This document shows, piece after piece, positions 30,749 through 44,400 of a stretch of DNA of 45,589 nucleotides. The DNA is from Pleurocapsa minor HA4230-MV1 (GTDB taxonomy: Bacteria; Cyanobacteriota; Cyanobacteriia; Cyanobacteriales; Xenococcaceae): NCBI GenBank assembly GCA_019359095.1, contig JAHHHZ010000007.1, positions 1 to 45,589 of the forward strand. Reading direction: 5' to 3'. Position 1 is the first letter of the stretch. The number at the start of each line of letters is the position of its first letter. A program made the position numbers and the translations under genes. The notes beneath the pieces are model-generated. The model saw only the letters and a list, made by a program, of their open reading frames with translations, had not been told where the DNA came from and did not search any database.

Positions 30749-33634
30749 ATGGTTAACTCTGCTGTGCTTGCGCCAGGAGCTAGAATTGTTATACGCGATT
30801 CTGAATGGTTGATACGTAAAACTCTTAAAGCTTCAGCGGGAAGTAGAGTAGTCATAGAAGTCGTTGGTGTTAGTAATTTTATCAGACACGAAACAGCACA
30901 GTTTATAGCCGAGCTAGAAGAAGATTTAGTTGTCTTAGATCCCAAAGAAATAAAGTTAGTTGCTGATAATTCTTCTGGTTATTTAAAATCACTATTATTC
31001 ATTGAAGGTAATTTAAAACAGACTGCGCCTACTGACTCTAATCTCTACATTGGTCATAAGGCAGCGATGGATATTTTGCCTTTTCAGTTAGCTCCTAGTT
31101 TAAAAGCTTTAAAAATGCCTCGTCAACGGCTATTAATTGCCGATGCGGTTGGGCTTGGGAAGACTTTAGAAGCAGGTATTTTAGTCTCGGAATTAATTCG
31201 ACGGGGAAAAGGAAGACGTATTTTGGTGGTCACGACTAAAAGTATGTTGACCCAGTTTCAAAAGGAATTTTGGTCGCGGTTTACTATTCCTTTAGTACGT
31301 TTGGATTCAGTAGGTATTCAAAGAATTAGATCGCGTATTCCAACTAATCACAATCCTTTTAATTACTACGATAAGGCAATTGTTTCAGTAGATACTTTGA
31401 AACAGAATAGGGAGTATCGTACCTACATCGAAAACGCTTATTGGGATGTTATTGTTATTGATGAAGCGCATAATGTAGCGCGTCGGGGAAAAGGTCAAAG
31501 TACTTCTTTAAGGGCGAAATTAGCCGAAAGACTGGCTACTCGTTCTGATAGTTTAATTATGCTGTCGGCTACGCCTCATGATGGTCGAGCAGAAAGTTTT
31601 GCTAGCTTGATGAATATGCTCGATCCCACGGCGATCGCATCCGAGCAAGACTACAGTAAAAGCGAAATTCGCGATCTCTATGTCCGTCGTTTTAAAAAGG
31701 ATGTCAAGGATCAGTTAGCTAAGAATTTCCCCGAACGAAGCGCGATCGCAATTGCTGCCGATGCTTCTAGTTTAGAAGAGTCAGCTTTTGAAATACTAGA
31801 TAGTTTAAAACTCCTTTCGATTAATAAGAAGGGGAAAGCAGGGATGTTATTTAAGACAACTTTGTTGAAAGCAATGTTGTCTAGCCCGATGGCTTGCTTG
31901 GAGACAGTTGTTAAACGCATTAAGAAAGTAGAGAAAAACGGTGATTCGCTTACACAAGATAAAGATATTGCTGAGTTAGAAGAATTCAAGTCTGTCTTAG
32001 AAGAAATTACTGCTGCGGAGTTTTCTAAGTATCAACAGCTATTGTCTGTCATCAAAGGTAAAAGCAAAGATGAGTTTGCGTGGAAGGGGAAATACTCAAA
32101 AGACCGTATTGTTATCTTTACCGAGCGTTTGGAAACAATGCGCTTTTTGGCGAAGAATTTAGCTGAGGATTTGTCTCTTAGCAAAGAAGCGATCGCAACA
32201 TTAGATGGAAGTATGTCTGATGTAGATTTAATGGGCATCATCGAAGATTTTGGTAACGAAAAGTCTTCTTTAAGGTTATTGATTGCTACGGATGTAGCTT
32301 CAGAGGGAATCAACTTACATTACCTATCCCATCGCTTGATTCACTTTGATATTCCTTGGTCTTTGATGGCTTTACAGCAACGTAACGGGAGAATCGATCG
32401 TTATGGACAAGAGGAACAGCCACAAATTCGTTATTTGTTAACTCGTTCTAATAATTCTCGGATGGATGAGGTTGAGAGAATTATTCAGGTGCTATTAGTT
32501 AAAGACGAGCAAGCAGTTAAGAATATTGGCGATCCTTCAGTCTTTATGGGGGTGTTTGATGTTGATGAAGAAATAAGGATTGTCAGTAAAGCTATTGAGT
32601 CTGGGACATCGGCAGATGATTTTGCTAGTTCCCTCGAACCAAAACAGCTAGCAGATGATGATTTTGATTTCTTTGCTTTATTAGATGAGCCTGTTGTGGA
32701 GAAACAGGAAGAAGATGGCACAGAGACAAGGGAAGAGTCAGAGATTGGTGAAATGCCGAGCTTGTTTAAAGATGACTTTAGCTATGTCGTGGCTGCATTA
32801 GAGCAGTTTAAGCAGGAGCAAGACTTACAGTTATCTGTTCTCGAAGACGAACTCTTAATTGAGTTGACTATGCCGAAGGAGTTACGCGATCGCTATAAAC
32901 GCTTTCCTAGAGAGATTTTACCTGAGAAAAATGAACCTTTAAGGTTATCGGCAGATAAAAAAGCGATCGCGACTGACTTAGAAGAAGCCAGACGCGCTGA
33001 AGATAGTTGGTCTTCTTTGCAATATCTTTGGGAATTACACCCGATAGTTACTTGGCTCAATGATAGGGGAGTAACTTTATTTGGTCGCCATCAAGCACCA
33101 GTAATTACTTTAAGGGATAATTTAGCACCCCAAGAAGTTGTATTTATTATCTCTGGAGTAATTCCCAATCGTCGGGGACAACCGTTGATTAACAAGTGGT
33201 TGGGGGTAGTGTTTGAGAAAAATAAGTTTGTCAGAGTAGAAGAATTTACCGCCACACGCGATCGCTCCCTTTTAGGCAAAGAACCAATTCCCAATACCAA
33301 TCAAGAGGTAGACGAGTCTTTATTAGAACTGCGATCGCAAGCTGTAGAGGAAGCGACTAAAAATATCCTGGCAGCAGATAAAGAGTATAACGATTGCATT
33401 AATCCAAAGTTACAAGAACAATACGATCGCTTGGAAAAATGGCGAGGAAAGTCTTGTGAGCAGCTTGAACTGCCGACAGTTAATACATATAACATTGCCA
33501 AAAGTAAAAAAGAAAAAGAGCAAAATCGTATTCAACGTACTTTTGAAGATTATTGGAATTTTGTACAAGAAAGCACCACGACTGAAAAATCACCCTATAT
33601 CAAGATTGTCGCTGTTTTAAGAGGTAGTGGCTAA
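30749..33634 (+). CDS. SNF2-type helicase, DrmD-like
   Basis: A 961-aa SF2 ATPase. Motif I is GLGKT (135-139, LLIADAVGLGKTLEAGIL), DEAH is at 238-241, SATPHDGR follows at 273, and the helicase C domain has ASEGINLHYLSH and motif VI QQRNGRIDR (543-551). The following region to residue 700 is very acidic, and a C-terminal extension of about 250 residues is unlike chromatin-type SNF2 enzymes. This architecture is that of DrmD of DISARM class 1, which is thought to translocate on DNA. It opens the plus-strand operon; the upstream AT-rich gap (30665-30748, TATTTTATATAGATATTTAA) should hold the promoter. The next gene follows 52 bases later. Confidence 0.85.
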   Translation: MVNSAVLAPGARIVIRDSEWLIRKTLKASAGSRVVIEVVGVSNFIRHETAQFIAELEEDLVVLDPKEIKLVADNSSGYLKSLLFIEGNLKQTAPTDSNLYIGHKAAMDILPFQLAPSLKALKMPRQRLLIADAVGLGKTLEAGILVSELIRRGKGRRILVVTTKSMLTQFQKEFWSRFTIPLVRLDSVGIQRIRSRIPTNHNPFNYYDKAIVSVDTLKQNREYRTYIENAYWDVIVIDEAHNVARRGKGQSTSLRAKLAERLATRSDSLIMLSATPHDGRAESFASLMNMLDPTAIASEQDYSKSEIRDLYVRRFKKDVKDQLAKNFPERSAIAIAADASSLEESAFEILDSLKLLSINKKGKAGMLFKTTLLKAMLSSPMACLETVVKRIKKVEKNGDSLTQDKDIAELEEFKSVLEEITAAEFSKYQQLLSVIKGKSKDEFAWKGKYSKDRIVIFTERLETMRFLAKNLAEDLSLSKEAIATLDGSMSDVDLMGIIEDFGNEKSSLRLLIATDVASEGINLHYLSHRLIHFDIPWSLMALQQRNGRIDRYGQEEQPQIRYLLTRSNNSRMDEVERIIQVLLVKDEQAVKNIGDPSVFMGVFDVDEEIRIVSKAIESGTSADDFASSLEPKQLADDDFDFFALLDEPVVEKQEEDGTETREESEIGEMPSLFKDDFSYVVAALEQFKQEQDLQLSVLEDELLIELTMPKELRDRYKRFPREILPEKNEPLRLSADKKAIATDLEEARRAEDSWSSLQYLWELHPIVTWLNDRGVTLFGRHQAPVITLRDNLAPQEVVFIISGVIPNRRGQPLINKWLGVVFEKNKFVRVEEFTATRDRSLLGKEPIPNTNQEVDESLLELRSQAVEEATKNILAADKEYNDCINPKLQEQYDRLEKWRGKSCEQLELPTVNTYNIAKSKKEKEQNRIQRTFEDYWNFVQESTTTEKSPYIKIVAVLRGSG

Positions 33635-33636
33635 TA

Positions 33637-33686
33637 AGTAATTCCGAACTCGTTACTTATTACTTATTATTCATTACTTAAAAAGC
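33637..33686. repeat. Short heptamer tandem repeats before the methylase gene
   Basis: Between the two genes runs a series of ATTACTT-like heptamers, some degenerate (ATTATTC). A near-identical block precedes the fourth gene of the operon. Such short tandemly repeated heptamers are long known from cyanobacterial intergenic spaces. Confidence 0.6.
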
Positions 33687-36600
33687 ATGGCTGTTTTAAC
33701 TGGAATTATCAACGAGAATGAATTTTATTCCCACCATTATCTTGATGCTATTTTACATAACGATCTCAAAGAGGTTGTTAAACGCTGGAATGAAGAAGCA
33801 GAAACAACAGGAGATAAGTCCCCACCAAAAGCGATCGCATCTCTAAAAGTTGATTATTGTAAAACTCGCAGTCAGATTAGCCAGGAAAAAGACGTTCGAG
33901 AGCAATTATTGCTTCAAAGGCAATGGTTATGTAAGTTTTTCTCTGTACTGGGTTATGAGTTTAAACCGACGGAGAAAGTTGTAGAAGACGATGAAATAAT
34001 TCCTGTAGTTGCCGAGGTTAGTAAGAGTAACGGACAGCCTTTACTGTGGATTATTGAGGCTATTTCCGAGACAGAAGAAGCAGTTGATGTCTTATCTCTT
34101 AGCTTAAATGAAAATCAGTTTGAAAGCGATCGCTCAGAGCAACATCTAAATCCCGAACTACTCAACATTGACTTTGAAGACTTAATTTCTGACTATATTT
34201 TTGCTCAAGACGATCCGCCTCGTTGGATTATTTTGGCTGGTATGCACCAAGTAGTTTTGCTAGATCGCTTTAAGTGGAATGCTTCGCGGTTGTTGCGTTT
34301 TGACCTAGAGGAAATTCTTGCCCGTCTGGATAATAATGCCCTGCAAGCTAAGGCGATTTTACTCCATCGCGAACATACTTGTCCTAGTGAGGGAACAGCT
34401 TTACTAGATGAGTTGGATGAAAATTCTCACAAACACGCTTTTTCTGTCTCCGACGATCTTAAGTATGCGCTGCGGGAGTCGATTGAGTTATTAGGTAATG
34501 AGGCGGTTTGGTATAAGCAAAATAAGCTTCATGAAGGAGTATTCAAAGGAAAACTGGATGAAGGACAGCTAACTCTAGAATGCCTGCGGTATATGTATCG
34601 CCTGTTGTTTCTCTTTTACATCGAGGCGCGTCGAGAATTGGGTTATGCGCCGATGAATTCGGATATCTACCGTCAGGGGTATAGTTTAGAGTTTTTGCGT
34701 AATCTCGAACAAGCAGAGTTACGCACTACGGAAGATACGGAAGGCTATTTTATTGATGCTTCGATTACAAAGCTGTTTAAATTGGTTTGGGAGGGATTTC
34801 CTGAAGGTGATGAGAATTTTAGTCTTAATTTAGAGCAGAAAGAAATTACCCACGATACTTTTGAACTAAAAGCGTTGAAAAGTCATCTCTTCGATCCTGC
34901 GCGTTTATTTCTACTCAATAAAGTCAAGTTTCGTAACGTGGTTTTGCGTCGCGTAATTGAGTTAATGTCTCTTTCTAGAGCGAGTAAAGGTAAAAGAAGA
35001 GGGCGTATTTCATATGCCCAGTTGGGAATCAACCAATTAGGTGCGGTTTACGAAGCTTTACTCTGCTTTCGGGGGTTTTTCGCGGAAGAAGATTTGTATG
35101 AGGTTAAGTCAGCCAAAGAGAAGACTACTGATGAATTAAAGGTGGCTTATTTTGTTAAGTTACCAGATTTAGAAAACTATACCGAGGAGGAACGAGTTTT
35201 TAATGATGACGGTACGCCGAGATGTTATCCCAGGGGTACTTTTATCTATCGTTTAGCGGGACGAGATCGCCAAAACTCCGCTTCTTACTATACTCCCGAA
35301 TCTTTAACTCGTTGTTTGGTCAAATATTCCCTCAAGGAGTTACTCAAGGATAAAAAGGCTGATGATATTCTCAAGTTGCGTATTTGTGAGCCAGCAATGG
35401 GGAGTGCTGCGTTTTTGAATGAAGCGATTAACCAATTAGCCGAGGCTTATTTAGAATTCAAACAAAAAGAATTAGATCGACGTATCAAACAAGAAAATTA
35501 TCTGCAAGAAAAGCAGAAAGTCAAAATGCTGTTGGCGGATCGTAATGTGTTTGGCATTGACTTAAATCCCGTCGCGGTTGAGTTGGCGGAAGTATCTTTA
35601 TGGCTCAATTCTATTTATCAAGGGGCGCACGTACCTTGGTTTGGAATGCAGTTACACTGCGGTAATTCTTTAATTGGGGCGCGTCGTCAAGTTTACGACA
35701 CCAGTTTAGTTCCTCAAAGTAACAGACACAAAAACTACTGGTATGATAACGAACCCAAACGAGTTTTATTAACAGAAGAATTACCAGTTAAGACTATCTT
35801 TCATTTCCTGTTACCCGATCCAGGAATGGCTAACTATACCGACAAGGTAATCAAACAATTAGCACCAGACAATATCCAAAAGATTAAAGATTGGCAGAAG
35901 GAATTTTGCAGAGAAGCTTACAGTGAATTTGAAATCGAACAGTTAGTTAGCTTGAGCAAAAAGATCGATCAACTTTGGCAACGCCATGTCAAAGAACAGC
36001 GTAAGATGCGAAACCGCACCACCGATCCTTTATCTGTTTTTGGTCAGGAGGATGATGAGCTAAAACGTAGCAGCTTGAGCATGAAAGATAAGATTGTGGC
36101 TCAAGAAAGAATGTCCGAAGGTGTGGGTAATTCCAGTGCCTATCGGCGATTAAAACTGGTGATGGATTATTGGTGTGCTTTATGGTTTTGGCGCATCGAA
36201 CAAGCCGATTTATTACCTAGCCGTAGTGAATATTTGATGGAGCTTGCTGTCATTTTAGGAGAAATGCCCATCGCCCCTGAAAAACAGTTAGATATTCCTT
36301 TATTTCCTGAAACTACACCCCCAGAAGAAGCCAAAGAATTTATTGCTAAATATGGTTCGGTAGATTTAAAAATGCTTTGTAGTCGCTTTCCGCGATTGCA
36401 GTTAGTAGAAGAAATAGCCAAAGAAAAAAGATTCTTTCATTGGGAATTAGAATTTGCCGATATTTTTGCCGATAATAATGGCTTTGACTTTATTTTAGGT
36501 AATCCACCTTGGATAAAAGTTGAGTGGAAAGAAGGTGATGTTTTAGGTGATGCCGAACCTTTATTTGTATTACGAGGTTTTACTGCTAGTAAGCTAGGAA

Positions 36601-38450
36601 AATTAAGAGAAGAAACTTTGACTAAATATTCTCAATTAAAACCTGATTATTTTAATGTTTATGAAGGTTTAGAAGGTACGCAAAATTTTCTTAATGCTTT
36701 TCAAAACTATCCTTTATTGGTCGGTCAAAAAGCTAACTTGTATAAATGTTTTATTCCTCAAAGTTGGTCAAAGAGTCATAAAAAAGGGATACAAGCTTTC
36801 ATTCATCAAGAATCAATCTACGATGATCCAAAAGGTGGTATTTTTAGACAATCAATTTATCAACGCCTTAAAGCTCATTTTCAATTTATTAATGAGTTAC
36901 AACTTTTTCCAGACATCGATCATCACAATAAATATAGTATTAATGTTTATGGAGAAAAGTCGAAAACCGTATTTTTTAAAAACATATCTAATTTATTCTT
37001 AACTAAAACTATTGATGCTAGTTTTGAACATGATGGTAAGGGTAATGTTCCAGGAATAAAAGACGATGAAAATCAGTGGAATACAGATAATCATCTTAAA
37101 AGAATAATTGAGATCGACGAACAAAAACTAAAATTGTTTGCTCAACTTTATGATGGAGAAAATATACCTGCTTTACAAACTCGCCTTCCAGCACTTCATT
37201 CTCAACAATTATTAAGTGTATTAGAAAAATTTGCAATTCAACCTCAAAAATTAAGTCATTTAAAAGAGAACTACTTTAGTACATCTTGTTGGAATGAAGT
37301 GAATGCTCAAAATGATGGAATTATTAAGAGACAAACTTGTTTTCCTAGCTCAACAGAACAATTAATTCTTTCGGGTCCTCATTTTTATGTTGGTAATCCA
37401 CTGAACAAAACACCAAGAGAAGTTTGTACCGCAAATAGCCATTATAATGTTTTAGATTTAACAAGTATTTCCAATGAATATTTACCACGAACTAATTATT
37501 TTCTTGCTTGCACTAAGGAAGAATATCGAAGCAAAATACCTCTCGTTACGTGGGTTGAAACGACAACAAATCAATCCAAAAAGTTTACAGAGTATTATCG
37601 TTTAGCTTTTCGAGGGATGCTACCTCCTGGCAATGAAAGAACTTTAATCGGTTCAGTTATACCTAAAGGTGTGGCACACATTAATGGCTGTAGAAGTTAT
37701 GCTTTTGCCGATCAATATATTAATCAATTAACAATTTTTGGCTCTTTTACATATTCTATAGCTTATGACTTTTTAGTTAAAACGACAGGAAAAACAAATC
37801 TTCATCAAATACTAGATGATTTTCCATTAATTTACGGTACTTGTTTTGATAACAGTTTAAAAATCCGTTTCTTAACACTTTCTTGCCTAACCACTCACTA
37901 CGCTGAACTTTGGGAGACGAGCTACACCCCAGAATTCAATCAAGACACCTGGACAAAACAAGACCCCAGATTAAATAACCAATTCTTCCACAACCTAACC
38001 CCAAATTGGCAAAGAAACGTTGCCCTCCGCACTGACTACAAACGCCGACAGGCATTAGTAGAAATAGACGTACTCGCAGCAATGGCATTGGGTTTAACCC
38101 TAGACGAACTAATCACCATCTACCGCGTGCAATTCCCCGTGATGCGCCAATACGAAAAAGATACCTGGTACGACCAAAACGGGCGCATTGTCTTCACTTC
38201 TAGTAAAGGACTTCCAGGGGTAGGCTTCCTTCGTACTGCACCCAGAGGCGAAACGGGTTGGGAAGATATCAAAGATATGAAGACGGAAACGGTAGAACGC
38301 ACTATCGAAGATAACACCCTACCAGGAGGAACAGTTACCAGAACCATTGTTTATCAGGCCCCATTCGATCTTTGCAATCGCGAGGAAGATTACAAGATTG
38401 CTTGGTCAGCTTTTAAACAAAGATTCGCTAATCAGGAGGTTAAAGCATGA
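33687..38450 (+). CDS. Large N6-adenine methyltransferase, DrmMI/PglX-like
   Basis: A 1587-aa Eco57I-type methyltransferase. An N-terminal part of about 500 residues contains REHTCPSEG and long helices. It is followed by [20 protein letters not shown] (about 531-551), motif [10 protein letters not shown] (E568 to F576) and motif IV NPPW (N939-W942, [12 protein letters not shown]). A target-recognition-type C-terminal region follows (about 1000-1400). There is no visible nuclease motif, unlike true type IIG enzymes. It resembles DrmMI of DISARM and PglX of BREX, which mark host DNA. It lies between the SNF2 gene and the DUF1998 helicase, and its TGA overlaps the next ATG by four bases (ATGA). 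Confidence 0.9.
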   Translation: MAVLTGIINENEFYSHHYLDAILHNDLKEVVKRWNEEAETTGDKSPPKAIASLKVDYCKTRSQISQEKDVREQLLLQRQWLCKFFSVLGYEFKPTEKVVEDDEIIPVVAEVSKSNGQPLLWIIEAISETEEAVDVLSLSLNENQFESDRSEQHLNPELLNIDFEDLISDYIFAQDDPPRWIILAGMHQVVLLDRFKWNASRLLRFDLEEILARLDNNALQAKAILLHREHTCPSEGTALLDELDENSHKHAFSVSDDLKYALRESIELLGNEAVWYKQNKLHEGVFKGKLDEGQLTLECLRYMYRLLFLFYIEARRELGYAPMNSDIYRQGYSLEFLRNLEQAELRTTEDTEGYFIDASITKLFKLVWEGFPEGDENFSLNLEQKEITHDTFELKALKSHLFDPARLFLLNKVKFRNVVLRRVIELMSLSRASKGKRRGRISYAQLGINQLGAVYEALLCFRGFFAEEDLYEVKSAKEKTTDELKVAYFVKLPDLENYTEEERVFNDDGTPRCYPRGTFIYRLAGRDRQNSASYYTPESLTRCLVKYSLKELLKDKKADDILKLRICEPAMGSAAFLNEAINQLAEAYLEFKQKELDRRIKQENYLQEKQKVKMLLADRNVFGIDLNPVAVELAEVSLWLNSIYQGAHVPWFGMQLHCGNSLIGARRQVYDTSLVPQSNRHKNYWYDNEPKRVLLTEELPVKTIFHFLLPDPGMANYTDKVIKQLAPDNIQKIKDWQKEFCREAYSEFEIEQLVSLSKKIDQLWQRHVKEQRKMRNRTTDPLSVFGQEDDELKRSSLSMKDKIVAQERMSEGVGNSSAYRRLKLVMDYWCALWFWRIEQADLLPSRSEYLMELAVILGEMPIAPEKQLDIPLFPETTPPEEAKEFIAKYGSVDLKMLCSRFPRLQLVEEIAKEKRFFHWELEFADIFADNNGFDFILGNPPWIKVEWKEGDVLGDAEPLFVLRGFTASKLGKLREETLTKYSQLKPDYFNVYEGLEGTQNFLNAFQNYPLLVGQKANLYKCFIPQSWSKSHKKGIQAFIHQESIYDDPKGGIFRQSIYQRLKAHFQFINELQLFPDIDHHNKYSINVYGEKSKTVFFKNISNLFLTKTIDASFEHDGKGNVPGIKDDENQWNTDNHLKRIIEIDEQKLKLFAQLYDGENIPALQTRLPALHSQQLLSVLEKFAIQPQKLSHLKENYFSTSCWNEVNAQNDGIIKRQTCFPSSTEQLILSGPHFYVGNPLNKTPREVCTANSHYNVLDLTSISNEYLPRTNYFLACTKEEYRSKIPLVTWVETTTNQSKKFTEYYRLAFRGMLPPGNERTLIGSVIPKGVAHINGCRSYAFADQYINQLTIFGSFTYSIAYDFLVKTTGKTNLHQILDDFPLIYGTCFDNSLKIRFLTLSCLTTHYAELWETSYTPEFNQDTWTKQDPRLNNQFFHNLTPNWQRNVALRTDYKRRQALVEIDVLAAMALGLTLDELITIYRVQFPVMRQYEKDTWYDQNGRIVFTSSKGLPGVGFLRTAPRGETGWEDIKDMKTETVERTIEDNTLPGGTVTRTIVYQAPFDLCNREEDYKIAWSAFKQRFANQEVKA

Positions 38451-41400
38451 TACCATCCGTTCTTGCCTCCGAAATTCAAGCCAGTATTACAGACTTCCTC
38501 AAGACCGAATTTCGCTCATCTTCTCCTGGTTTTGAGGATTTAATCGATCGCTTTTTGGCAGAACCAGAAGCCATCTTTAAAGGACCATATTTATCTACCA
38601 GTTTGCCTTTTAGATCGGGAACTGCGGGAGCTAACTATTTTCCCGACGTACCGATGGCTTTTCCTCCCCACCGACATCAAGAGCAGGCGTTCGGGCGACT
38701 GCAACACCCTAACTATCAGTCAACTATTGTCGCTACTGGGACGGGTTCGGGTAAAACTGAATGTTTTATGCTGCCTATCCTCGATCATTGTTTTAAATAT
38801 CGAGGCGAACCAGGTATCAAAGCAATCCTAGTCTATCCGATGAATGCTTTGGCTACCGACCAAGCAAAAAGATTAGCGCAGCTAATTTGGCACAATTCTA
38901 ACCTTAAAGGTTATGTTACGGCGGGTTTATTTGTGGGGGAAAACGAACGCGAACCTACTTCAGTAATGACAGAAACGGGAGTAATTACCAGTAAAGATAT
39001 TCTGCGCCAACGTCCCCCAGATATCTTGTTAACCAACTATAAAATGTTGGATTATCTGTTAATTCGTCCCAAAGACCGGGGTTTATGGGTGGGTAATAGT
39101 CCCGAAACTCTGCGTTATTTAGTTGTAGATGAAATCCATACCTTTGATGGCGCACAGGGAACGGATTTAGCCTGTTTGATTCGTCGTCTCAAGGCTCGTT
39201 TGCAAACACCCGCGAATTATTTGGCTTGTGTGGGAACTTCAGCAACTTTAGGCGGAAATAAAGACACGGGGAATGAATTAATAAGCTATGCGGGAAAGAT
39301 ATTTAATGAGACATTCAATAATAACTCTATCGTTACCGAAGATAGGTTAAGTGCAGCAGAGTTTTTAGCCGATGCCTTTATCGATCCTCAACCAGTACCC
39401 AGTCCAGATTTACTAGACTCGTTACTACCGCAAAACTATGAGAGCGTAGAGAAGTATATCCGCGCTCAATATCAACTCTGGTTTAATTATCCCCTAGAAG
39501 ATGATTGGGATGAAACAGACTGGCGCATCGATTTAGGCGATCGCTTGAAGTCTCTTCCCATCGTTCATAACCTGCTAAAAATCCTTTCAGGCAAACCAAC
39601 TTCCTTGCCTTCTCTATGGACGCAATTGAGTCGTAAAATGCGTCTGCCAAATAGTACGGATACAACCTATCAAATTGCTTTATTTACTAGCCTAGCTGCT
39701 TTATTTTCCATTGCACGAGACATCAATAACCGTCCTTGGGCTAATATTCGTATACAGCTATGGCTGAGAGAATTACGGCGTATGGTAGCTGATATAAGCG
39801 ATCGCCCTGCACTAACTTTTGCTGACGATCTGACTACGGAAGAATCGGGGAAAAGCTTACCTGTAATTCACTGTCGTGAATGTGGGGCTACTGGTTGGGG
39901 AAGCTTACGGCGCAAACAAAATGACCAACAGCTAGATTGCGATCTCAGAGCTTTTTATACGGCATTTTTTAATCGTAATCCTTTAACTGCTTTTGTTTTT
40001 CCCATTAAAGACAATGAAAAATACGAAACGGACATCTCACTGGGGCGAGGCAACCTCGCCCCCCGTGTCCTTGAGAAAGAAAGAATTGAAAGCAAGCTAT
40101 GCCAGGACTGCTTGAGGTTAAATATTTCCAAAGCTACTTACTGTCATACCTGTAATGGGAAAAACTTACTTTCGGTTATCGAACCGAATATGGTGCAAGA
40201 GAAGAGTAAAAACGGCTCTAAATGGCGAGAAACCAGTCATGATTGCCCCTTCTGTAAGGCTAAGAATAATCTAGCTATCTTGGGTTCTCGTGCTGCTAGT
40301 TTGGCTAGTGCTGCTATTGGTACGCTGTTTGCTTCTACCTATAACGACGATCGCAAATTAATTACCTTTTCCGACTCCGTACAGGATGCTGCCCATCGCG
40401 CTGGTTTCTTTGCTGCCCGTACTTTTAGGACTACTTTACGTACCGCTATCAAACAGTATTTGGATGAACGGGGTAATGACAAATACTTAGAGCAAATTAT
40501 TCCCGAATTTAAACAATATTGGCAAGAAAAACTAGGTTCGGATACTGATTATGTAGCTACCTTTCTGCCTTCAGATTTGGAATGGCTGTATGAATGGGAA
40601 CAGTTACAGAAGACAGGTAAATGTAGTTCCCAGTTAAAAGAATATTGCGATCGCCGTTTGGACTGGGAAATTATCTCAGAACTCAGTCTTAAAACTTCTT
40701 TTGGCGGTTCATTAGAACAGACAGGGACTTGTGCAGTAGGGCTTAATCTCGAACAGTTAGACAAAGCTACAGCAGAAGTATTAATTAAGCTGCAAAACGA
40801 ACTGGGACTGCATCATATAAACAATGACAGGGTAAAACAGTTTATCTTGGGCATTTTTTATCATATGAGACAAAAAGGAGCAATCTTACATCCTCTTACC
40901 AAACAATACATCGAACAGGATGGCAATATTTTCCTCTTGCAAAAACCTACTTTTATGCCCAACATGGGACCCGCTTCGATTAAACCTAGCTATCCCATAG
41001 AAGCGAGAAACCACGAGGAATTTGAACCAGTTATTATCAAAAACTCTACGTGGTGGGAAAATTGGGCAGTTAAAAACTTCTTTGACACTCAGGATTATAA
41101 CTTCTTTGACACCCAGGATTATTCTTTAATTGGCGCACAGACACCCGCTATTTATCAATATACTTTCAATACTCTAGTTGAGTTTGGTCTTTTAGGCGAT
41201 CGCTATACCAATAAAAACGCTAAAGTCTGGGGAATCGAAACTACAGCTTTAAATCTTGATACAGACACTAAGCATTTATCTTGTTCTAGCTGTCATCACT
41301 CTGTTGTCACTGACAATAGCGAACTATCCTATTGGAATGGAATGTCCTGTTTACAATCGCAGTGCTTAGGACATTATGAGGAAAGAACAGCAAAATTAAA

Positions 41401-44400
41401 CTTCTACAAAAATCTCTACTCTAAAGGTAATGTACGACGTATCTTTGCCCAAGAACATACGGGACTATTAGAAAGAGAAGTCAGAGAAGAACTAGAACGT
41501 CGCTTTATTGCCAGTCAACATCGTTCTGACCCCAATTTACTCTCTGCCACTTCTACCTTGGAAATGGGGATTGATATCGGAGATTTATCCTCAGTCTTAC
41601 TCTGTTCCATTCCTCCCCAACAGGCAAACTATCAGCAAAGAATCGGACGGGCGGGAAGAAGAGACGGTAATGCCTTTATCACTACCATTGCTAACGGTAC
41701 AAATCATGACCTCTATTTCTGGTCTAATCCTCTAAAAATGATTGCGGGAGGAGTAGAAACCCCAGGTTGTTATCTTGATGCTTCGGCAATTCTCCAACGT
41801 CAGTTAACCGCTTACTGTCTTGACTGTTGGATCGGTGATTCGAGCAAAACCCCAGATTTACCAGAAATCTTTAATCGAGTTCTAGCACCAGTACAGCAGG
41901 GGGACATTAACCGCTTTCCCTATACTTGGTTAAACTATATCGATCGCGATCGAGAACAACTATTATCTGGCTTTATTCGGCTATTTGATGCAGAAATAGA
42001 TAAAGATACCAAAGAACAACTAGAACTTTTCATTACTCAGGGAGAGCAAGAAAAAGGCGGTTTGCGGTGGCGTATCCTCAATCGACTACAGGAAGTAGTT
42101 GAGGAACGGAAAAGACTGCAAAATCAAATCAAAACCCTTGGTCGTCGCATCAAAGATAAAGAAAAAGGTGCTAAATCGCAAAACTTTGAGGCTGAATTAG
42201 ATGAATTAAAGCTAGAAAGAAAAGGCTTTATGAAATTAGTAGAGCTTATCAACAAAAAAAATACTCTTAACTTCTTCACCGACGAGGGTTTACTACCTAA
42301 CTATGCTTTCCCCGAAGCTGGCGTAACCCTCAAATCGATCATCTGGCGCAGAAGTAACCAGCCCAATAATAAATACGAAACCCGCCCCTTTGAATACGAA
42401 CGTCCAGGGGCATTAGCTATCAAAGAACTCGTTCCCTCCAGTACCTTTTATGCTGAAGGTCGTAAGGTTAGAGTAGACCAGATAGACGTAAAACTGTCTG
42501 AAATAGAAGAATGGCGTTTTTGTCGTAACTGTAGCTATGCTACTCTCAATATCCATAAAACAGCAGACCAAAAAACCTGTCCGCGCTGTGGAGATACCAT
42601 GTGGGCTGACGAAGGGCGTAAACGCAAAATGATTCGTCTGCGTCAGGTAATGGCAACTACAGGCGATCGCAAAAGTCGGATTGGAGATGACCGAGACGAT
42701 CGCAATCCTTCATTTTTTAGCAATCAGCTACTAGCTGATTTTGCCCCCGAAGCCAGAGAAAAGTCTTATCTAATTGACTCAGAAGAATTTCCCTTTGGCT
42801 TTGAATTCCTCTCGCGGGTTAACTTCCGTGAAATCAATTTTGGTCAAATCACCAATCAAGCTGAAACAGTAGAAATAGCAGGTGAAGCTCGTCCGAGGGG
42901 CGGGTTTAAAATCTGTCGTGAGTGTGGCAAAGTTCAAGATAGGGAAGATCAAGCCAATCATACTCTAGCTTGTAAGAAAGACGATAACCCGAAAAACTTT
43001 ATTGATGTCCTGTATCTATTCAGACAGTTTGAATCAGAAGCAATTCGCATTCTAATGCCCGTCGATACCATCAATTCTTCTCAACAGTTACCCTCATTCC
43101 TAGCTGCTTTACATCTAGGACTAAAACTACACTTCCAGGGCAAAGTAGACCATCTTCGTACTTTAGTCAGTGAAGAACCCGTTGCTAATAGTTCCCGCAG
43201 AAAACCCTTCCTTTTCCTCTACGATACCGTTCCTGGGGGGACTGGCTATCTCAAGCAGCTACTTCGTAATCCTCAAGAAATAATATCAGTTTTAGAAAAA
43301 GCTTTAGCTGTTCTGGTTAGCTGTAGTTGTGATGATGGTTGCTATGAATGCGTTTACGCCTATCGTAACAACTTCGAGCAGGACAATACTAGTCGTAAAA
43401 GCGCGATCGCCGTTTTAAATGACATTATCACCCGCAAAGATAAAATTACTCTATCTCAGCCTGGATTATCAGAAGTAAAGCTAAATGCCTTATTTGATAG
43501 CGTTTTAGAACAACGTTTCATTGATGCCTTAGCTCGTTATCGCCATGAGGATAAACCAACTACTTTGCGTAAAGAAGTAATCAACGGCAAACCTGGTTAT
43601 TTGCTTTCTATCGGCGAACAAACCTGGCAAATCGAACCCCAGGTAGAACTAGGACAAAATGATGGAATAGCTATTCCCAGTCGCGCTGACTTCGTATTCT
43701 ATCCTGCCAAAGAATCTCTAGATATCAAACCCATTGTTGTCTTTACCGATGGTTGGGAATATCATCGCGATCGCTTATCACACGACTTTCAACAAAGAAT
43801 GGCGATCGCTAAAAGCGGAAATTTTCATGTTTGGTCGCTTACTTGGTCTGATGTTGAATCTCAGTTTAATTCCCAATCAGGTGCTTACGTCAATCTCCTA
43901 ACTCAAGATATCAGTAGCTTGTTTCGTACCAATCAAAATAAACTTCACGAACAATATAAGTGCGAACAATTACGCCCCTTAAAAGACAAAGATAGTTTTA
44001 CATGGTTGGTTAACTTTCTCAAGCTACCCGATCGCAATCTATGGCAACGTTGGGCATTACTCAGAACCCTGGCATACATCAATCCTCAAGCACAGTGCGA
44101 TCGTAACCTTTGGGAACAAGAAGTCAGTCAATTAACAGATTCTAAGATAATTAATACATTCGACCTAAACACTTCCTGCCGTTTGGCAAATTTGAGCTGG
44201 AAGTCGATACAGCAAAATGACTTAATTCAATCTTATTTTGCGATCGCACCACCAAAGCATAAATCTTCTGATAGTAAAGGTTCGTTAGTAGTTATGTCGA
44301 TCGGCGATCGCTTTGCAGAAATCGATGATGAAATAGTTAAAGCTTGGACTGGAATATTACGGCAATACAACCTATTCCAGTTTCTCGACTACAGCTATGT

